A program made the translations under genes and the position numbers. Shown here in pieces: positions 44,662 through 55,099 of a stretch of DNA of 64,000 nucleotides; positions within the stretch are counted from its first letter, which is position 1; each line of letters begins with the position of its first letter. Source of the DNA: Campylobacter majalis (GTDB taxonomy: Bacteria; Campylobacterota; Campylobacteria; Campylobacterales; Campylobacteraceae); NCBI RefSeq assembly GCF_905120465.1, contig NZ_CAJHOF010000006.1:55330-119329 (forward strand), read 5' to 3'. Under the pieces are notes generated by a model. The model had not been told where the DNA came from and did not search any database. It saw only the letters and a list, made by a program, of their open reading frames with translations.

Positions 44662-45813
44662 ATGTTTGATGTAGATGTAAGTAAGCTGGATTTTAAAATC
44701 AGAGACATGATAAATGAGTATCTAAAAATACTCATTTCTCGCAATGGAAGCGATTTGCATGTAAAGGCAAATGGTCTTATCCGCGGACGCATAAACGGCG
44801 AAGTTGAAATTTTAGGCGATAAAATTTTAAGCAAAGACGACATGCTAATCCTAGCCAAAGAGCTACTTAGAACAAATTTTAAAGAACTTGTTGAAAAAAG
44901 AAGTGTTGATTTTATCCATAATTTAGATGAAAATTTTAGATTTCGTGTGAATGTATTTTTTCAAGTAGATGGCGTATCAGCAGTATTTCGCACGATACCA
45001 ACTAATATACCAACCATGCAAGAGCTAAATTTACCAAAAACAATTCAAAATATAGCGACTAATACTCATCGTGGATTAGTATTAGTCACAGGTCCAACAG
45101 GAAGTGGCAAGAGCACCACTTTAGCTAGCATGATACAGCACATAAATGCAACCCAAAAACGTCATATCATCACAATCGAAGATCCGATAGAATTTATACA
45201 CAAAGACAATTTAAGCATAATAAATCAACGCTCAGTCGGTCAAGATGTGGCAAATTTTGCCGAAGCATTACGTGCGGCACTACGTGAAGATCCAGATGTG
45301 ATATTAGTAGGCGAGATGAGAGATTTACAAACCATTGAGATGGCTATGAGTGCTGCCCAAACGGGCCACTTGGTATTAGCCACCATGCATACTATTGATG
45401 CAAAAGAGAGCATTAATAGAATCGTGTCAATGTTTGACACAAATGAACAAAATCGCATTCGTGTTACATTAGCATCTACACTAGTAGCTACAATCTCTCA
45501 AAGGCTAGTAAAAACCATCAATGAAAAACGAACTGCCGCAATAGAAATACTAATAAACAATGCAAGAACACAAGATATTATCTTAAATTCAAATGACCAT
45601 GAGCTATTTTCTGTCATGCAAGAAAGCAAAAATTTCTTCGGAATGCAGACTTTTGATATGCATTTGCTTGAGCTGTTTGCAAATGGCACGATAAATGCCG
45701 ATGAGGCACTTAAAAATGCCACAAGAGCGAATGATTTAAAAATACAAATTAAAAATCTCACACTCAAAAATTCTATACACAACGACATAATCGCCCTAAA
45801 AGATTTAAGCTAA
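44662..45813 (+). CDS. pilT: PilT-type secretion/retraction ATPase
   Basis: 383-residue hexameric ATPase. Walker A GPTGSGKST, Asp box IITIEDPIEF, Walker B ALREDPDVILVGEMRD and the His box TGHLVLATMHT fit PilT. It lies 2 bases after tal with no clear Shine-Dalgarno, so translation is probably coupled. No pilin, PilB or secretin gene is nearby, so its partner is unknown. A possible role in DNA uptake or twitching is inference. Confidence 0.88.
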   Translation: MFDVDVSKLDFKIRDMINEYLKILISRNGSDLHVKANGLIRGRINGEVEILGDKILSKDDMLILAKELLRTNFKELVEKRSVDFIHNLDENFRFRVNVFFQVDGVSAVFRTIPTNIPTMQELNLPKTIQNIATNTHRGLVLVTGPTGSGKSTTLASMIQHINATQKRHIITIEDPIEFIHKDNLSIINQRSVGQDVANFAEALRAALREDPDVILVGEMRDLQTIEMAMSAAQTGHLVLATMHTIDAKESINRIVSMFDTNEQNRIRVTLASTLVATISQRLVKTINEKRTAAIEILINNARTQDIILNSNDHELFSVMQESKNFFGMQTFDMHLLELFANGTINADEALKNATRANDLKIQIKNLTLKNSIHNDIIALKDLS

Positions 45814-45853
45814 ACTAATAAAATTTAAAACTAGTTTAGCTTAAATTTATAAA

Positions 45854-45867
45854 TTTTTAGCTATACT
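45854..45867 (+). promoter_or_regulatory. Promoter of rplY
   Basis: TTTTTAGCTATACT, an extended -10 with TATACT at 45862-45867; expected start near 45874. Confidence 0.5.
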
Positions 45868-45896
45868 CGGCACTTATTTTTTATGAAAGGATGACG

Positions 45897-46433
45897 ATGT
45901 TAGAAGGTATCGTTAGAGAGAGTATCGGTAAAAAGTCTGCAAAGGCTTTAAGAAGAGATGGTTATCTAATCGCAAACATTTACGGTAAGGGATTAGAGAA
46001 TGTTTCAGCAGCTTTTAAGGTAAATGAGTTTATCAAAGAAGCTAGAAAGAAAGAGACCCTTGCATTTGATGTAAAAGTTGGCGAAAAGGTATATAACGTT
46101 GTTATCGTTGATTACCAAAGAGATGTTGTTACAAATGAATTAAAGCACGTTGATTTAAAAGTGGCCCTACCTGGAGTTGTATCAAAATATCTAATACCAG
46201 TTAAACCATTTGGCACTCCAGTTGGTTTAAAAAACAAAGGCGTTTTAATACAATCTAAACGCCGTGTAGCTGTAAAATGCACAGCTGAAAATTTACCAAA
46301 TTCATTTGATGTAGATGTAAGCAAACTAGATATTGACGATACTATTTTAGTCCGTGATCTAGTTGTTCCTGCTGGTGTGACTATGGTTGATGCTGATCGC
46401 ATTGCGGTTCTTGGAGTCATTAAAGCTAGATAA
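45897..46433 (+). CDS. rplY: 50S ribosomal protein L25 (Ctc type)
   Basis: 5S rRNA-binding protein with the longer Ctc-type C-terminal domain. 179 residues; [20 protein letters not shown] and [20 protein letters not shown] are typical. ATG 45891 is also in frame, but it lies inside the AAAGGA site, so 45897 is preferred. Confidence 0.93.
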   Translation: MLEGIVRESIGKKSAKALRRDGYLIANIYGKGLENVSAAFKVNEFIKEARKKETLAFDVKVGEKVYNVVIVDYQRDVVTNELKHVDLKVALPGVVSKYLIPVKPFGTPVGLKNKGVLIQSKRRVAVKCTAENLPNSFDVDVSKLDIDDTILVRDLVVPAGVTMVDADRIAVLGVIKAR

Positions 46434-46443
46434 GGCACATTTG

Positions 46444-46992
46444 ATGACACTTATAGTGGGGCTTGGAAACCCCACAAAACAATACGAAAATACAAGGCAC
46501 AATGTCGGATTTATGCTTATAGACCTGCTTAAAGACGATAATTTCTTAGACGTAAGTTCAGCTAAATTTCAAGGTGAACTCTTTAAATACGGAAAAATTT
46601 TACTACTTAAACCAACAACTTTTATGAACCTATCTGGAAACAGCGTAAAGGCTGTAAATGATTTTTACAAACCAAAACGCATTATTGTCGTGCATGATGA
46701 TTTAGATCTTGGATTTGGCGTAGTTCGGTTTAAAAAAGGTGGCAGTAGCGGCGGACATAATGGTATAAAATCAATCGATAACTTAATCGGCAATGACTAC
46801 GAAAGAGTGCGAATAGGCATCGGCAAAAAAGGAAATGCTGCAAATTTCGTGCTTGGCGAGTTTAGCGATAACGAAAAAACACACTTAGATGAAATTTTAT
46901 CTCATTGCAAAAATGCCATAATCGAGCTTTTAGAAAGTGACATTACAACTATTTCGGCAAAATTTAGCTTAAAAAAGAGTATACAAATATGA
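46444..46992 (+). CDS. pth: Peptidyl-tRNA hydrolase
   Basis: Releases tRNA from peptidyl-tRNA dropped by ribosomes. 182 residues; [18 protein letters not shown] with the catalytic His, [10 protein letters not shown] and HDDLDLGFG are diagnostic. ATG 46444 begins the family's normal N-terminus ([10 protein letters not shown]); the upstream frame to 46387 lies inside rplY. Confidence 0.96.
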   Translation: MTLIVGLGNPTKQYENTRHNVGFMLIDLLKDDNFLDVSSAKFQGELFKYGKILLLKPTTFMNLSGNSVKAVNDFYKPKRIIVVHDDLDLGFGVVRFKKGGSSGGHNGIKSIDNLIGNDYERVRIGIGKKGNAANFVLGEFSDNEKTHLDEILSHCKNAIIELLESDITTISAKFSLKKSIQI

Positions 46993-47040
46993 CAAAACTA
47001 AACATTTGGCTAAGATTTGCAAAATTTATCAGGATTTAGC

Positions 47041-48105
47041 ATGAAGTTATTTGCTAGATACGCTGGATGGCTCTATTTAAAATCATTTTTGATAGTTTTT
47101 TTATCACTTGAATTATTTTACGTTGGCATTGATCTGCTTACAAATTTAAAAGATATCCCAAGCTCAGCAAACTTACAGCTTTTATATATCGGACTAACCG
47201 CCCTTACTGCTGTGTCATATGTGCTTCCTATATCTCTTGTATTTGGCATAATAATTTCTCACATAAATATGGTTCGCTCAAATGAACTTGTTAGTTTTTA
47301 TGCACTTGGAATTAGTAAAAATAACGTCATAATTACGCCTTTTTTTATGGCACTTTTTATCACATGTATCTATGTGGGATTAAATTTTACACCATTTGCT
47401 TATGCTTATGATTATCAAAAAGGTATAATTAATGGTGTAAATTTTAATCGTGCCACAACAGATAGTTTTTTAAAATTTGATGGTAAATTTATCTACATAA
47501 AAGAGTTAAATCCATTAGAAAAAGATATAAAAAATATAGTAATTTTCGATGTAAATCAAACTGAATTAAACAGCGTAACATTTGCCAAAAGTGCCTATTT
47601 TAAAGATAATGCTTGGGATTTAATAGACGCCAATATAACTACTTTGCCTAAAATTTTTAAAGTCGGAAACGATGGCTTGATATTACAAAACAAAGACCAT
47701 TTAAATACACTAAAAGGCTTTAGCCCAAAAAGTATCCAAAGTGCAAACCAAAATGAAAAAGTAGGACTTAGCATAGGTGATGCATTTGATTTTATGCTAA
47801 CGTTTAAAAATGAAGGAGCATCCATAAATAGTGCAAAAGTCGCATTTTACACACTTACAATTGCTCCGTTTTTTGCTCCGTTTTTGTTGCTTATTATATA
47901 CTATCATTTGCCAACAACTGGTAGATTTTTTAACCTAGCTCTCGCTAGTTTTATATATGTATTAATCACACTAATAACTTGGGGTATATTATTCGTGCTT
48001 GCACGTTTTTCTGCCACTGGTGTTATCGTGGCTGAACTTGGCATAGTTTTACCAGTCATTTGTATTTTATCATACGCCTTATATCTTTTAAAAGCCCATC
48101 GTTAA
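47041..48105 (+). CDS. LptF/LptG family permease (YjgP/YjgQ)
   Basis: Inner-membrane subunit of the lipopolysaccharide transport machine. 354 residues, with three N-terminal and three C-terminal helices around a periplasmic jellyroll (~135-260). Position next to pth matches Campylobacter jejuni. It is not possible to say whether it is LptF or LptG. ATG 47041 with AGGA upstream is preferred over 47017. Confidence 0.85.
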   Translation: MKLFARYAGWLYLKSFLIVFLSLELFYVGIDLLTNLKDIPSSANLQLLYIGLTALTAVSYVLPISLVFGIIISHINMVRSNELVSFYALGISKNNVIITPFFMALFITCIYVGLNFTPFAYAYDYQKGIINGVNFNRATTDSFLKFDGKFIYIKELNPLEKDIKNIVIFDVNQTELNSVTFAKSAYFKDNAWDLIDANITTLPKIFKVGNDGLILQNKDHLNTLKGFSPKSIQSANQNEKVGLSIGDAFDFMLTFKNEGASINSAKVAFYTLTIAPFFAPFLLLIIYYHLPTTGRFFNLALASFIYVLITLITWGILFVLARFSATGVIVAELGIVLPVICILSYALYLLKAHR

Positions 48106-48160
48106 GCGAATTTTTTGTATAAATTTTGTAAAATCTAGCCATTTTTAAAAAAGGCTATTT

Positions 48161-49357
48161 ATGGACTATCTACAACTTTCACAAAAATACCAAACCCCAC
48201 TTTATGTATATGATTTTGATTATATTGCGTCTAGATACAATGCACTAAAATCAGCATTTAACGCACGAAAATCTCTCATCTGTTATGCAGTAAAGGCAAA
48301 CTCAAATCTTAGTCTTTTAAGGCACATGGCCACTCTTGGAGCAGGTTTTGATTGTGTTAGTATAGGTGAGATTAAGCGTGCATTATTGGCTGGCGCTAAG
48401 CCATACCAAGTGATATTTAGCGGAGTTGGTAAGAGCGATGCTGAGATCAAAGAAGCACTACAAAATGAAATTTTAATGATAAACGTAGAAGGCGAAAGCG
48501 AACTAGACAGAGTTGAAATGATAGCAAAAATGCTTGTTAAAAAGGCTCGTATAAGTATAAGAGTTAATCCAGATGTAGATGCCAAAACGCACCCATATAT
48601 ATCAACAGGCTTAAATAAAAATAAATTTGGAGTAGATATAAATACAGCAAAAAAAATGTATCTTAAAGCCAAAAACTCTAACCACCTAGAGCCTATTGGC
48701 ATACATTTTCACATTGGTTCTCAAATCACTGAAATTTCAAGCATAATAGAAGCTGCAAATATAGTAAGCGTATTAATGCGTGAGCTAAAAGCACTTGAGA
48801 TTGATATTAAATTCTTTGATGTTGGTGGCGGAATTGGCATAGTTTATAAAGACGAAAACGAAGTAAATCTATATGAATACGCACAAGGCATACTTGCAGC
48901 CCTTGGTGGTCAAGATGTCACGATAGTATGCGAACCTGGCAGATATATCGTTGGAAATTGTGGCACACTAATAACAAGTGTTTTATATGAGAAATTCAAT
49001 AAAGATAAGCGTTTTGTGGTAGTAGATGCAGCCATGAATGACCTACTTCGCCCTAGTTTATACGAGGCACATCATGAGATAATTTCGCTAAAAGATGGCG
49101 AAAAATCAAACTGCGATATAGTAGGTCCGATATGTGAAAGTGGTGATTTTTTAGCAAAAGATATAAAGCTTCCTAGACTGCAAAACTCAGATATTTTAGT
49201 AGTAAAAAGTGCTGGTGCGTATGGGTTTAGCATGAGTAGCAACTATAACACAAGAGGAAGAGCCGCAGAAGTAGCAATACAAAACGGCACCGATAGGCTA
49301 ATACGTCGCCGTGAAAGCTTTGAAGATATCATTGCACTAGAAAAGGACTATTTATAA
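48161..49357 (+). CDS. lysA: Diaminopimelate decarboxylase
   Basis: Last step of lysine synthesis. 398 residues; PLP Lys in YAVKANSN, HFHIGSQ, GGGIGI, EPGRYIVGN and the dimer-contributed GPICESGD are all present. Its stop codon touches the start of pheA (TAATG). Confidence 0.96.
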   Translation: MDYLQLSQKYQTPLYVYDFDYIASRYNALKSAFNARKSLICYAVKANSNLSLLRHMATLGAGFDCVSIGEIKRALLAGAKPYQVIFSGVGKSDAEIKEALQNEILMINVEGESELDRVEMIAKMLVKKARISIRVNPDVDAKTHPYISTGLNKNKFGVDINTAKKMYLKAKNSNHLEPIGIHFHIGSQITEISSIIEAANIVSVLMRELKALEIDIKFFDVGGGIGIVYKDENEVNLYEYAQGILAALGGQDVTIVCEPGRYIVGNCGTLITSVLYEKFNKDKRFVVVDAAMNDLLRPSLYEAHHEIISLKDGEKSNCDIVGPICESGDFLAKDIKLPRLQNSDILVVKSAGAYGFSMSSNYNTRGRAAEVAIQNGTDRLIRRRESFEDIIALEKDYL

Positions 49358-50433
49358 TGCAAGAGATAAATGAAATACGAAAAAGCATAGACGAGATAGA
49401 CGATCTTGTCTTAGCCAAATTAAACGAAAGAATGCAATATGTCAAAAAAATAGGCGAATTAAAACAAGCAAGTGGCACGAGCATCTACCGTCCAGAACGC
49501 GAACGAGCCATATTAAACCGCTTACAATCAGTCAAAGGTGGATTATTAAATAAAGCCGCTATTGAAGCGATATATCTTGAAATTTTTGCCGTATCTCGTA
49601 ACCTAGAAATGCCACAAAAAATAGCCTATTTAGGCCCTGAAGGAACATACACGCATCAAGCTGCAGAGAGTAGATTTGGTGCGATGAGCGAGTATTTGCC
49701 ACTAGCCACGATAGAATCTGTATTTACCAAATTATCACAAAAAGAGGTCAAATATGGCGTCGTCCCGATCGAAAACAACACAGAAGGAGCGGTTGGTGTT
49801 ACGCTTGATTGTCTAGCAAAATTTGACAACGTAAAAATCGTAGCTGAAATGTATCTAGATATCCATCATAGCTTTGTTAGCCTAAGTGAAAATTTAAAAA
49901 ACATAAAAACAATATACTCTCATCCACAAGGTTACAATCAGTGTCGAAATTTCCTAGATAGTCACATGCTATCAGATGTAAATTTCATCCCTACAAAATC
50001 AACTGCAGAAGCCGCGTATCTAGCATCTCAAGACTTAGACACAGCTGCAATTTGCTCTAAAATCGCAGCTAAGTTGTATAATGTACCTATTTTATTTGAA
50101 ACAATAGAAGACAATGCTTCAAATCGCACTAGATTTTTTGTGCTTAGTGATTTTAAAACAGGTAAAACAAGTGGTACAAAAACATCAATCTTAGCAAAAG
50201 CAGGTCATAAACCAGGTAGCTTGTCTGATTTATTAAGAATTTTTAAAGATGAAAATATAAATTTAACCAAATTAGAAAGCAGACCACTTAAACAGCGTGA
50301 CTTTGAGTTTATGTTTTTTATAGATTTTATAGGTCATATTGATGATGAAAAAGTGCAAAATGCTCTAAATTTAGCCAAAGAAGCGGGGAATGAAATAATG
50401 TGGCTAGGTAGTTATTTAGATGGAGATGAGTGA
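49357..50433 (+). CDS. pheA: Chorismate mutase / prephenate dehydratase (P-protein)
   Basis: Makes phenylpyruvate in two steps. AroQ mutase (1-~85), prephenate dehydratase (~90-270, with [11 protein letters not shown] and the NRTRFFVL motif), and a C-terminal ACT domain (~275-355, with LESRPLK) that would bind phenylalanine for feedback inhibition. 358 residues. Confidence 0.96.
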   Translation: MQEINEIRKSIDEIDDLVLAKLNERMQYVKKIGELKQASGTSIYRPERERAILNRLQSVKGGLLNKAAIEAIYLEIFAVSRNLEMPQKIAYLGPEGTYTHQAAESRFGAMSEYLPLATIESVFTKLSQKEVKYGVVPIENNTEGAVGVTLDCLAKFDNVKIVAEMYLDIHHSFVSLSENLKNIKTIYSHPQGYNQCRNFLDSHMLSDVNFIPTKSTAEAAYLASQDLDTAAICSKIAAKLYNVPILFETIEDNASNRTRFFVLSDFKTGKTSGTKTSILAKAGHKPGSLSDLLRIFKDENINLTKLESRPLKQRDFEFMFFIDFIGHIDDEKVQNALNLAKEAGNEIMWLGSYLDGDE

Positions 50434-51533
50434 TGAAATTTAATAAAAACTTACAAAATTTAAAAAACTACGAAGCAGGAAAGCCAATCGAGCTAGTTGT
50501 GCGTGAATACGGCATAAATGAAAAAGATGTCATAAAACTAGCAAGCAATGAAAATCCATTTGGCACAAGTGAAGTTGTATCAAAAGGCATAGCTGAAATT
50601 TCAAATAAAGCACATCTGTATCCTGATGATAGTTATTTTGAGCTAAAAGATGCATTGGCCAAAAAATACAACATAGATGTAAAAAATATCCTAATAGGAC
50701 AAGGAAGTGATCAGGTAATTGAGTATTGCGTTCATGCCAAAGCAAATGAAAATAGTGCCATTTTAACCGCTGGTGTGACCTTTGCCATGTATGAAATATA
50801 CGCAAAACAAGTTGGCGCAAAAGTGATAAAAACGACATCTCAAACACATGATTTAAATGAATTTAAAGAGCTTTATAACAAGCACAAAGATGAAATTTCA
50901 ATCATATTTTTATGTATGCCAAACAATCCATTGGGTGAGTGCATAAGCAAAGATGAAATTTATGACTTTATCGCCACAATAGACAAAGATGTTATGGTGG
51001 TAGTTGATGCGGCGTATATGGATTTTGCAAGCTACAAAGATACCAAAATGCAAATACAACCAGATGATTTGATTAAAAATTTTCAAAATGCAATTTTTAC
51101 AGCGACATTTTCTAAATCATACGGACTAGGCGGTATGCGTGTAGGATATGCAATAGCCAACAGTAGCGTTATATCAGAACTTGCAAAACTAAGAGCCCCA
51201 TTTAACATCACTACGCTTAGCTTAAAGGCTGCAATCTTAGCTTTAAGCGACGAGAGTTTTGTAAGCAAAACGATGAAAAATAACTTTAAAGAGATGATAA
51301 AGTATGAAAATTTTGCAAAAGAGTTTGGTTTAGAATACATTAATAGCTACACAAATTTTATTACAATTAAATTTAATAAAGAAAATAGCTCACAAATATG
51401 CCAAAATCTACTAAAAAAAGGTATAATTTTACGTGATTTAAAAAGCTATGGTTTAAATGCTATTCGTATTACCATAGGAAAAAGTGAGCAAAACGACAAA
51501 GTTATAGATGAATTAAGGGAAATTTTAAAGTAA
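50433..51533 (+). CDS. hisC: Histidinol-phosphate aminotransferase
   Basis: PLP enzyme of histidine synthesis, possibly also used for aromatic amino acids given its place after pheA. 366 residues; [17 protein letters not shown] and the PLP Lys in [17 protein letters not shown] 50433 overlaps the pheA stop (TGATG) with GGAG upstream; a GTG 3 bases earlier is less likely. Confidence 0.95.
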   Translation: MKFNKNLQNLKNYEAGKPIELVVREYGINEKDVIKLASNENPFGTSEVVSKGIAEISNKAHLYPDDSYFELKDALAKKYNIDVKNILIGQGSDQVIEYCVHAKANENSAILTAGVTFAMYEIYAKQVGAKVIKTTSQTHDLNEFKELYNKHKDEISIIFLCMPNNPLGECISKDEIYDFIATIDKDVMVVVDAAYMDFASYKDTKMQIQPDDLIKNFQNAIFTATFSKSYGLGGMRVGYAIANSSVISELAKLRAPFNITTLSLKAAILALSDESFVSKTMKNNFKEMIKYENFAKEFGLEYINSYTNFITIKFNKENSSQICQNLLKKGIILRDLKSYGLNAIRITIGKSEQNDKVIDELREILK

Positions 51534-51537
51534 AAAT

Positions 51538-53238
51538 ATGGATTTTAAGGCACTTTTACAGCAAATAGCAGGACTTTACCAAAAACTTACAAACAAACAA
51601 AAAATAGTCATTGCCACTTCCGTGGTGGTAGTTGTCGGATTTTTAGTATTTTTAACGATGTTTAAATCAAAACACGAAAGTTACGCAGGCTATAGTGTGC
51701 TATTTGAAAACATAAGTCCAAACGACTCTGCCTTAATTATAGATCAATTAAACAAAGATGGCGTAAGCTATAAACTCGCAAACGAAGGCACGATTTTAGT
51801 CCCAACTGCAGATGTTTATAAAGAGCGTATCGCCGTAGCAACACTTGGAATACCAAAAGAGAGTAAGATTGGTTTTGAAATTTTTGACAAACAAGAATTT
51901 GGTGCCACAGATGCGGATCAACGCGTAAAATACCAGCGTGCAGTCGAAGGAGAATTGGCAAGAACTATACAAAGCTTAGCACCTATACAAAAAGCAATAG
52001 TAAGAATAGCCTTTCCAAAAGAGACTGTTTTTACCGAAAGACAAACTTTACCAACAGCTTCTGTTGTTTTGGAGTTAAAAGCTGGTGGAAGCCTTAGTCA
52101 AAAGCAAATTTTTGGTATCAAAAATTTAGTAGCAGCAAGCGTTACAAATTTAAGCACAGAAAATGTCAAAATCGTAAATCAAGACGGAATTGCACTTGGC
52201 GAAGAAGATGGTGGGTTTGACAGCGATATGATAGCTCAACAAATTCGCTATAAACGAGAATTTGAAAACAATTATGAACAAAAAATCATAAATGTCATAG
52301 CCCCAATTGTAGGTGGCGAAAGCAGGGTTGTAGCAAAGGTAAATATTGACTTTGATTTTGACAAAAAAGATAGCCAAAGCGAAGTATATGACCCAAATAA
52401 CGTAATTAGAAGCGAAAGTAATATTGAAGAAAGTCGCCAAGGAAGAAGTCCAAATGAGATACAAGGTGTTCCTGGTGCAGTTAGCAACATAGGTCCAGTT
52501 GAGGGTCTAGACGATAGCTCACTTCAAGAGCAATACTCCAAAAGCTCACAGCAAACAAACTATGAAATTTCGCGTAAAATAACAAATATCAAAGGACAAT
52601 TTGCCACTATCAACAGAGTTAGTGCTGCTGTTGTTGTTGATGGAAAATATGAGCGAAAAAAAGATGAAAATGGCAATGATACAAACGAAGTCGTCTTTGT
52701 GCCACTTAGCGAAGCTCAAAAAGCATCAATAACAAATCTCATCAAACAAGCTATAGGCTTTAATGCTAGTCGTGGAGATGAAGTTACACTAGATAGTTTT
52801 GAGTTTAATTTAGGCGAAATTTTATCAACTAGTCAAAAAGTAAATGGATTTATGCAAGATTATGTGATGCCATTGATGCCTTTATTAAAATATATATTTG
52901 CATTATTGTTGCTATATATCTTGTATAAAAAAGTTATTGTGCCATTCATGCAAAAAATGCTTGAAGATGCCAAAGACGATGAAGACGAGCTTGACTTAGA
53001 ACATCTTGAGAGCATAGATATAGACGATGAAGACACACTTGAGAAATTTAAAGCAGCAAAACGAAAAGTAGAAGAACAGTTAGGTTTAACTGGCGACTTT
53101 AATGAAGATGAGTTAAAATACGACGTATTGCTTGAAAAGATGAAAGCAATAGTGCAAGAACGAAATGAAGAGATTTCTATACTCTTACAAGATATGGTTA
53201 AAAACGATAGTGAATTTAATGTTCGCAAGGAGCTATAG
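51538..53238 (+). CDS. fliF: Flagellar MS-ring protein FliF
   Basis: Forms the basal-body ring in the inner membrane. 566 residues, with helices at about 24-44 and 445-465, periplasmic ring-building domains between, and an acidic C-terminal tail that binds FliG. First gene of fliF-fliG-fliH. Confidence 0.95.
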   Translation: MDFKALLQQIAGLYQKLTNKQKIVIATSVVVVVGFLVFLTMFKSKHESYAGYSVLFENISPNDSALIIDQLNKDGVSYKLANEGTILVPTADVYKERIAVATLGIPKESKIGFEIFDKQEFGATDADQRVKYQRAVEGELARTIQSLAPIQKAIVRIAFPKETVFTERQTLPTASVVLELKAGGSLSQKQIFGIKNLVAASVTNLSTENVKIVNQDGIALGEEDGGFDSDMIAQQIRYKREFENNYEQKIINVIAPIVGGESRVVAKVNIDFDFDKKDSQSEVYDPNNVIRSESNIEESRQGRSPNEIQGVPGAVSNIGPVEGLDDSSLQEQYSKSSQQTNYEISRKITNIKGQFATINRVSAAVVVDGKYERKKDENGNDTNEVVFVPLSEAQKASITNLIKQAIGFNASRGDEVTLDSFEFNLGEILSTSQKVNGFMQDYVMPLMPLLKYIFALLLLYILYKKVIVPFMQKMLEDAKDDEDELDLEHLESIDIDDEDTLEKFKAAKRKVEEQLGLTGDFNEDELKYDVLLEKMKAIVQERNEEISILLQDMVKNDSEFNVRKEL

Positions 53239-54269
53239 TGGCTATAAAATTAACAGATCAACAAAAAATGGTATATGATGATTTATCAATGCCTGAAAAA
53301 ATAGCAATCTTGCTTATACAACTTGGAGAAGAAAGCACTAGTTTGCTTTTTTCTCACATGGATGTAGATGTTATAACCGACATATCAGGCTACATTGCAA
53401 CTGCAAGAAACATAGACAAGCAAGTTGCAGCTGCAATCTTAGAAGAATTTTATGCATTAATGCAATCAAACCAATACATGAGAAGTGGTGGTTTAGAATA
53501 TGCCAAAGAAATTTTATACCGCACATTTGGTCCAGAAGCAGCACAAAAGATACTTGATAAACTAGCCAAATCAATGGAAAACACAAAAAGTTTTGGCTAT
53601 CTAACCAAAATAAAACCTCAGCAATTAGCTGATTTTATTGTCAAAGAACATCCGCAAACCATAGCATTGATACTAGCGCATATGGACTCAACCAGTGCAG
53701 CTGAAACATTATCATATTTTCCAAACGATTTAAGAAGCGACGTGGTTATTAGAATGGCAAATTTAGGCGACATAAGTCCATCAGTAATCAAACGTGTATC
53801 AACTGTTCTTGAAGGCAAACTAGAAAGCCTAACATCATACAAAGTCGAAGTTGGCGGACCTAGGGCAGTTGCTGAGATGCTTAATCGCTTAGGACAAAAA
53901 GCGTCAAAAGATACCATAAGCTACATTGAACAAAACGATGAAAAATTAGCAACTACAATCAAGGAGCTGATGTTTACCTTTGAAGATATCAATACGCTAA
54001 ATGCAACAGCCATAAGAGAGATACTTAAAAATGTAGAGAAAAAAGACTTAATGGTAGCGTTAAAAGGTAGCAATCCAGCACTTAAGGATAAATTCTTAGC
54101 AAATATGTCGCAGCGTGCAGCAGACGCGTTTAATGAAGAGATGGGATTTTTGGGTGCTGTTCGTGTTAAAGATGTCGAAGAGGCACAGCGTCGAATAGTA
54201 GAAGCAGTCCAAGCTCTAGCAGAACAGGGTGTATTCCAAGTTGGCGAAGCAGATGAGATGATAGAATGA
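53238..54269 (+). CDS. fliG: Flagellar rotor protein FliG, GTG start
   Basis: Rotor protein that generates torque with the stators and links to FliM. 343 residues; EHPQTIALILAHM in the middle domain, and the charged C-terminal helix region near LMFTFEDINTL. Starts with GTG at 53238, sharing its G with the fliF TAG; AAGGAG is 7 bases upstream. Confidence 0.95.
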   Translation: MAIKLTDQQKMVYDDLSMPEKIAILLIQLGEESTSLLFSHMDVDVITDISGYIATARNIDKQVAAAILEEFYALMQSNQYMRSGGLEYAKEILYRTFGPEAAQKILDKLAKSMENTKSFGYLTKIKPQQLADFIVKEHPQTIALILAHMDSTSAAETLSYFPNDLRSDVVIRMANLGDISPSVIKRVSTVLEGKLESLTSYKVEVGGPRAVAEMLNRLGQKASKDTISYIEQNDEKLATTIKELMFTFEDINTLNATAIREILKNVEKKDLMVALKGSNPALKDKFLANMSQRAADAFNEEMGFLGAVRVKDVEEAQRRIVEAVQALAEQGVFQVGEADEMIE

Positions 54270-55099
54270 GAAATACTAGCGTAATAACAAATGACAAAAT
54301 GTCAAAGCACTTTGTAGAAAACTATAGATTTAAGGTATTAGGAAGCGAACCTAGAAATCATGATAAATCAAATGAACCACAAACTGAAAATTTTGTCTCA
54401 AATGTTATATCTGAAAATGCCAACGACTTAGCACAAGATGAAACAAATCAGCCACAAAATTTTATACACGAAAACATAAGTCAAGAACAGCCAATAAACA
54501 GTGGATTTGATTCAAATTTTGTTGAAGAGCTACTTAAGAAAACAGATGAATTAAGTAGCAATATTATAAAATTACAAATGAAAATAGAAAACCAAGAAGC
54601 TGAGTTTGATAAAAGACTACAAGCTGAAATAGCAAGAGCCAAAGAAGATGGCATAAATGAAGGATTGGCTCAGGCAAACATCGCATACGAGACACAACTA
54701 AAGGACTTAAACGAAAAATTCAGTTCATCAATTGCCAAAATTTCAGCAAAATACGATGAATTAGACACATTTATAAACAAAAACGAAGAAGAACTAGCTA
54801 CCACCGCCATAAGTATAGCAAATGAAGTGCTAATGAATGAAGTAGGGCAAAACTCAAGCAAAATCGCTTACAATCTAGCCTTAAATTTATTAAAAACACT
54901 ATCTGATGCAAAAGACATTACACTTAGAGTAAATCCTAGCGATAGCGAATATCTAAGTGAAAATTTTGCCCAAAAAACACATATTAAAATACAATCTGAT
55001 GACGCTATAAGCAAGGGTGGAGTCGTTATAATAAGCGAGGCTGGAAATATCGATGCGACACTACAAACTAGACTGGAAAATATAAAGGGTCTGCTGTGA
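54266..55099 (+). CDS. fliH: Flagellar assembly protein FliH
   Basis: Regulator of the export ATPase FliI. 277 residues; disordered Asn/Gln-rich first 90, a coiled coil (~90-165) and the FliH C-terminal domain (GGVVIISEAGNIDATLQTRL). Overlaps fliG by 4 bases. Confidence 0.88.
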   Translation: MRNTSVITNDKMSKHFVENYRFKVLGSEPRNHDKSNEPQTENFVSNVISENANDLAQDETNQPQNFIHENISQEQPINSGFDSNFVEELLKKTDELSSNIIKLQMKIENQEAEFDKRLQAEIARAKEDGINEGLAQANIAYETQLKDLNEKFSSSIAKISAKYDELDTFINKNEEELATTAISIANEVLMNEVGQNSSKIAYNLALNLLKTLSDAKDITLRVNPSDSEYLSENFAQKTHIKIQSDDAISKGGVVIISEAGNIDATLQTRLENIKGLL

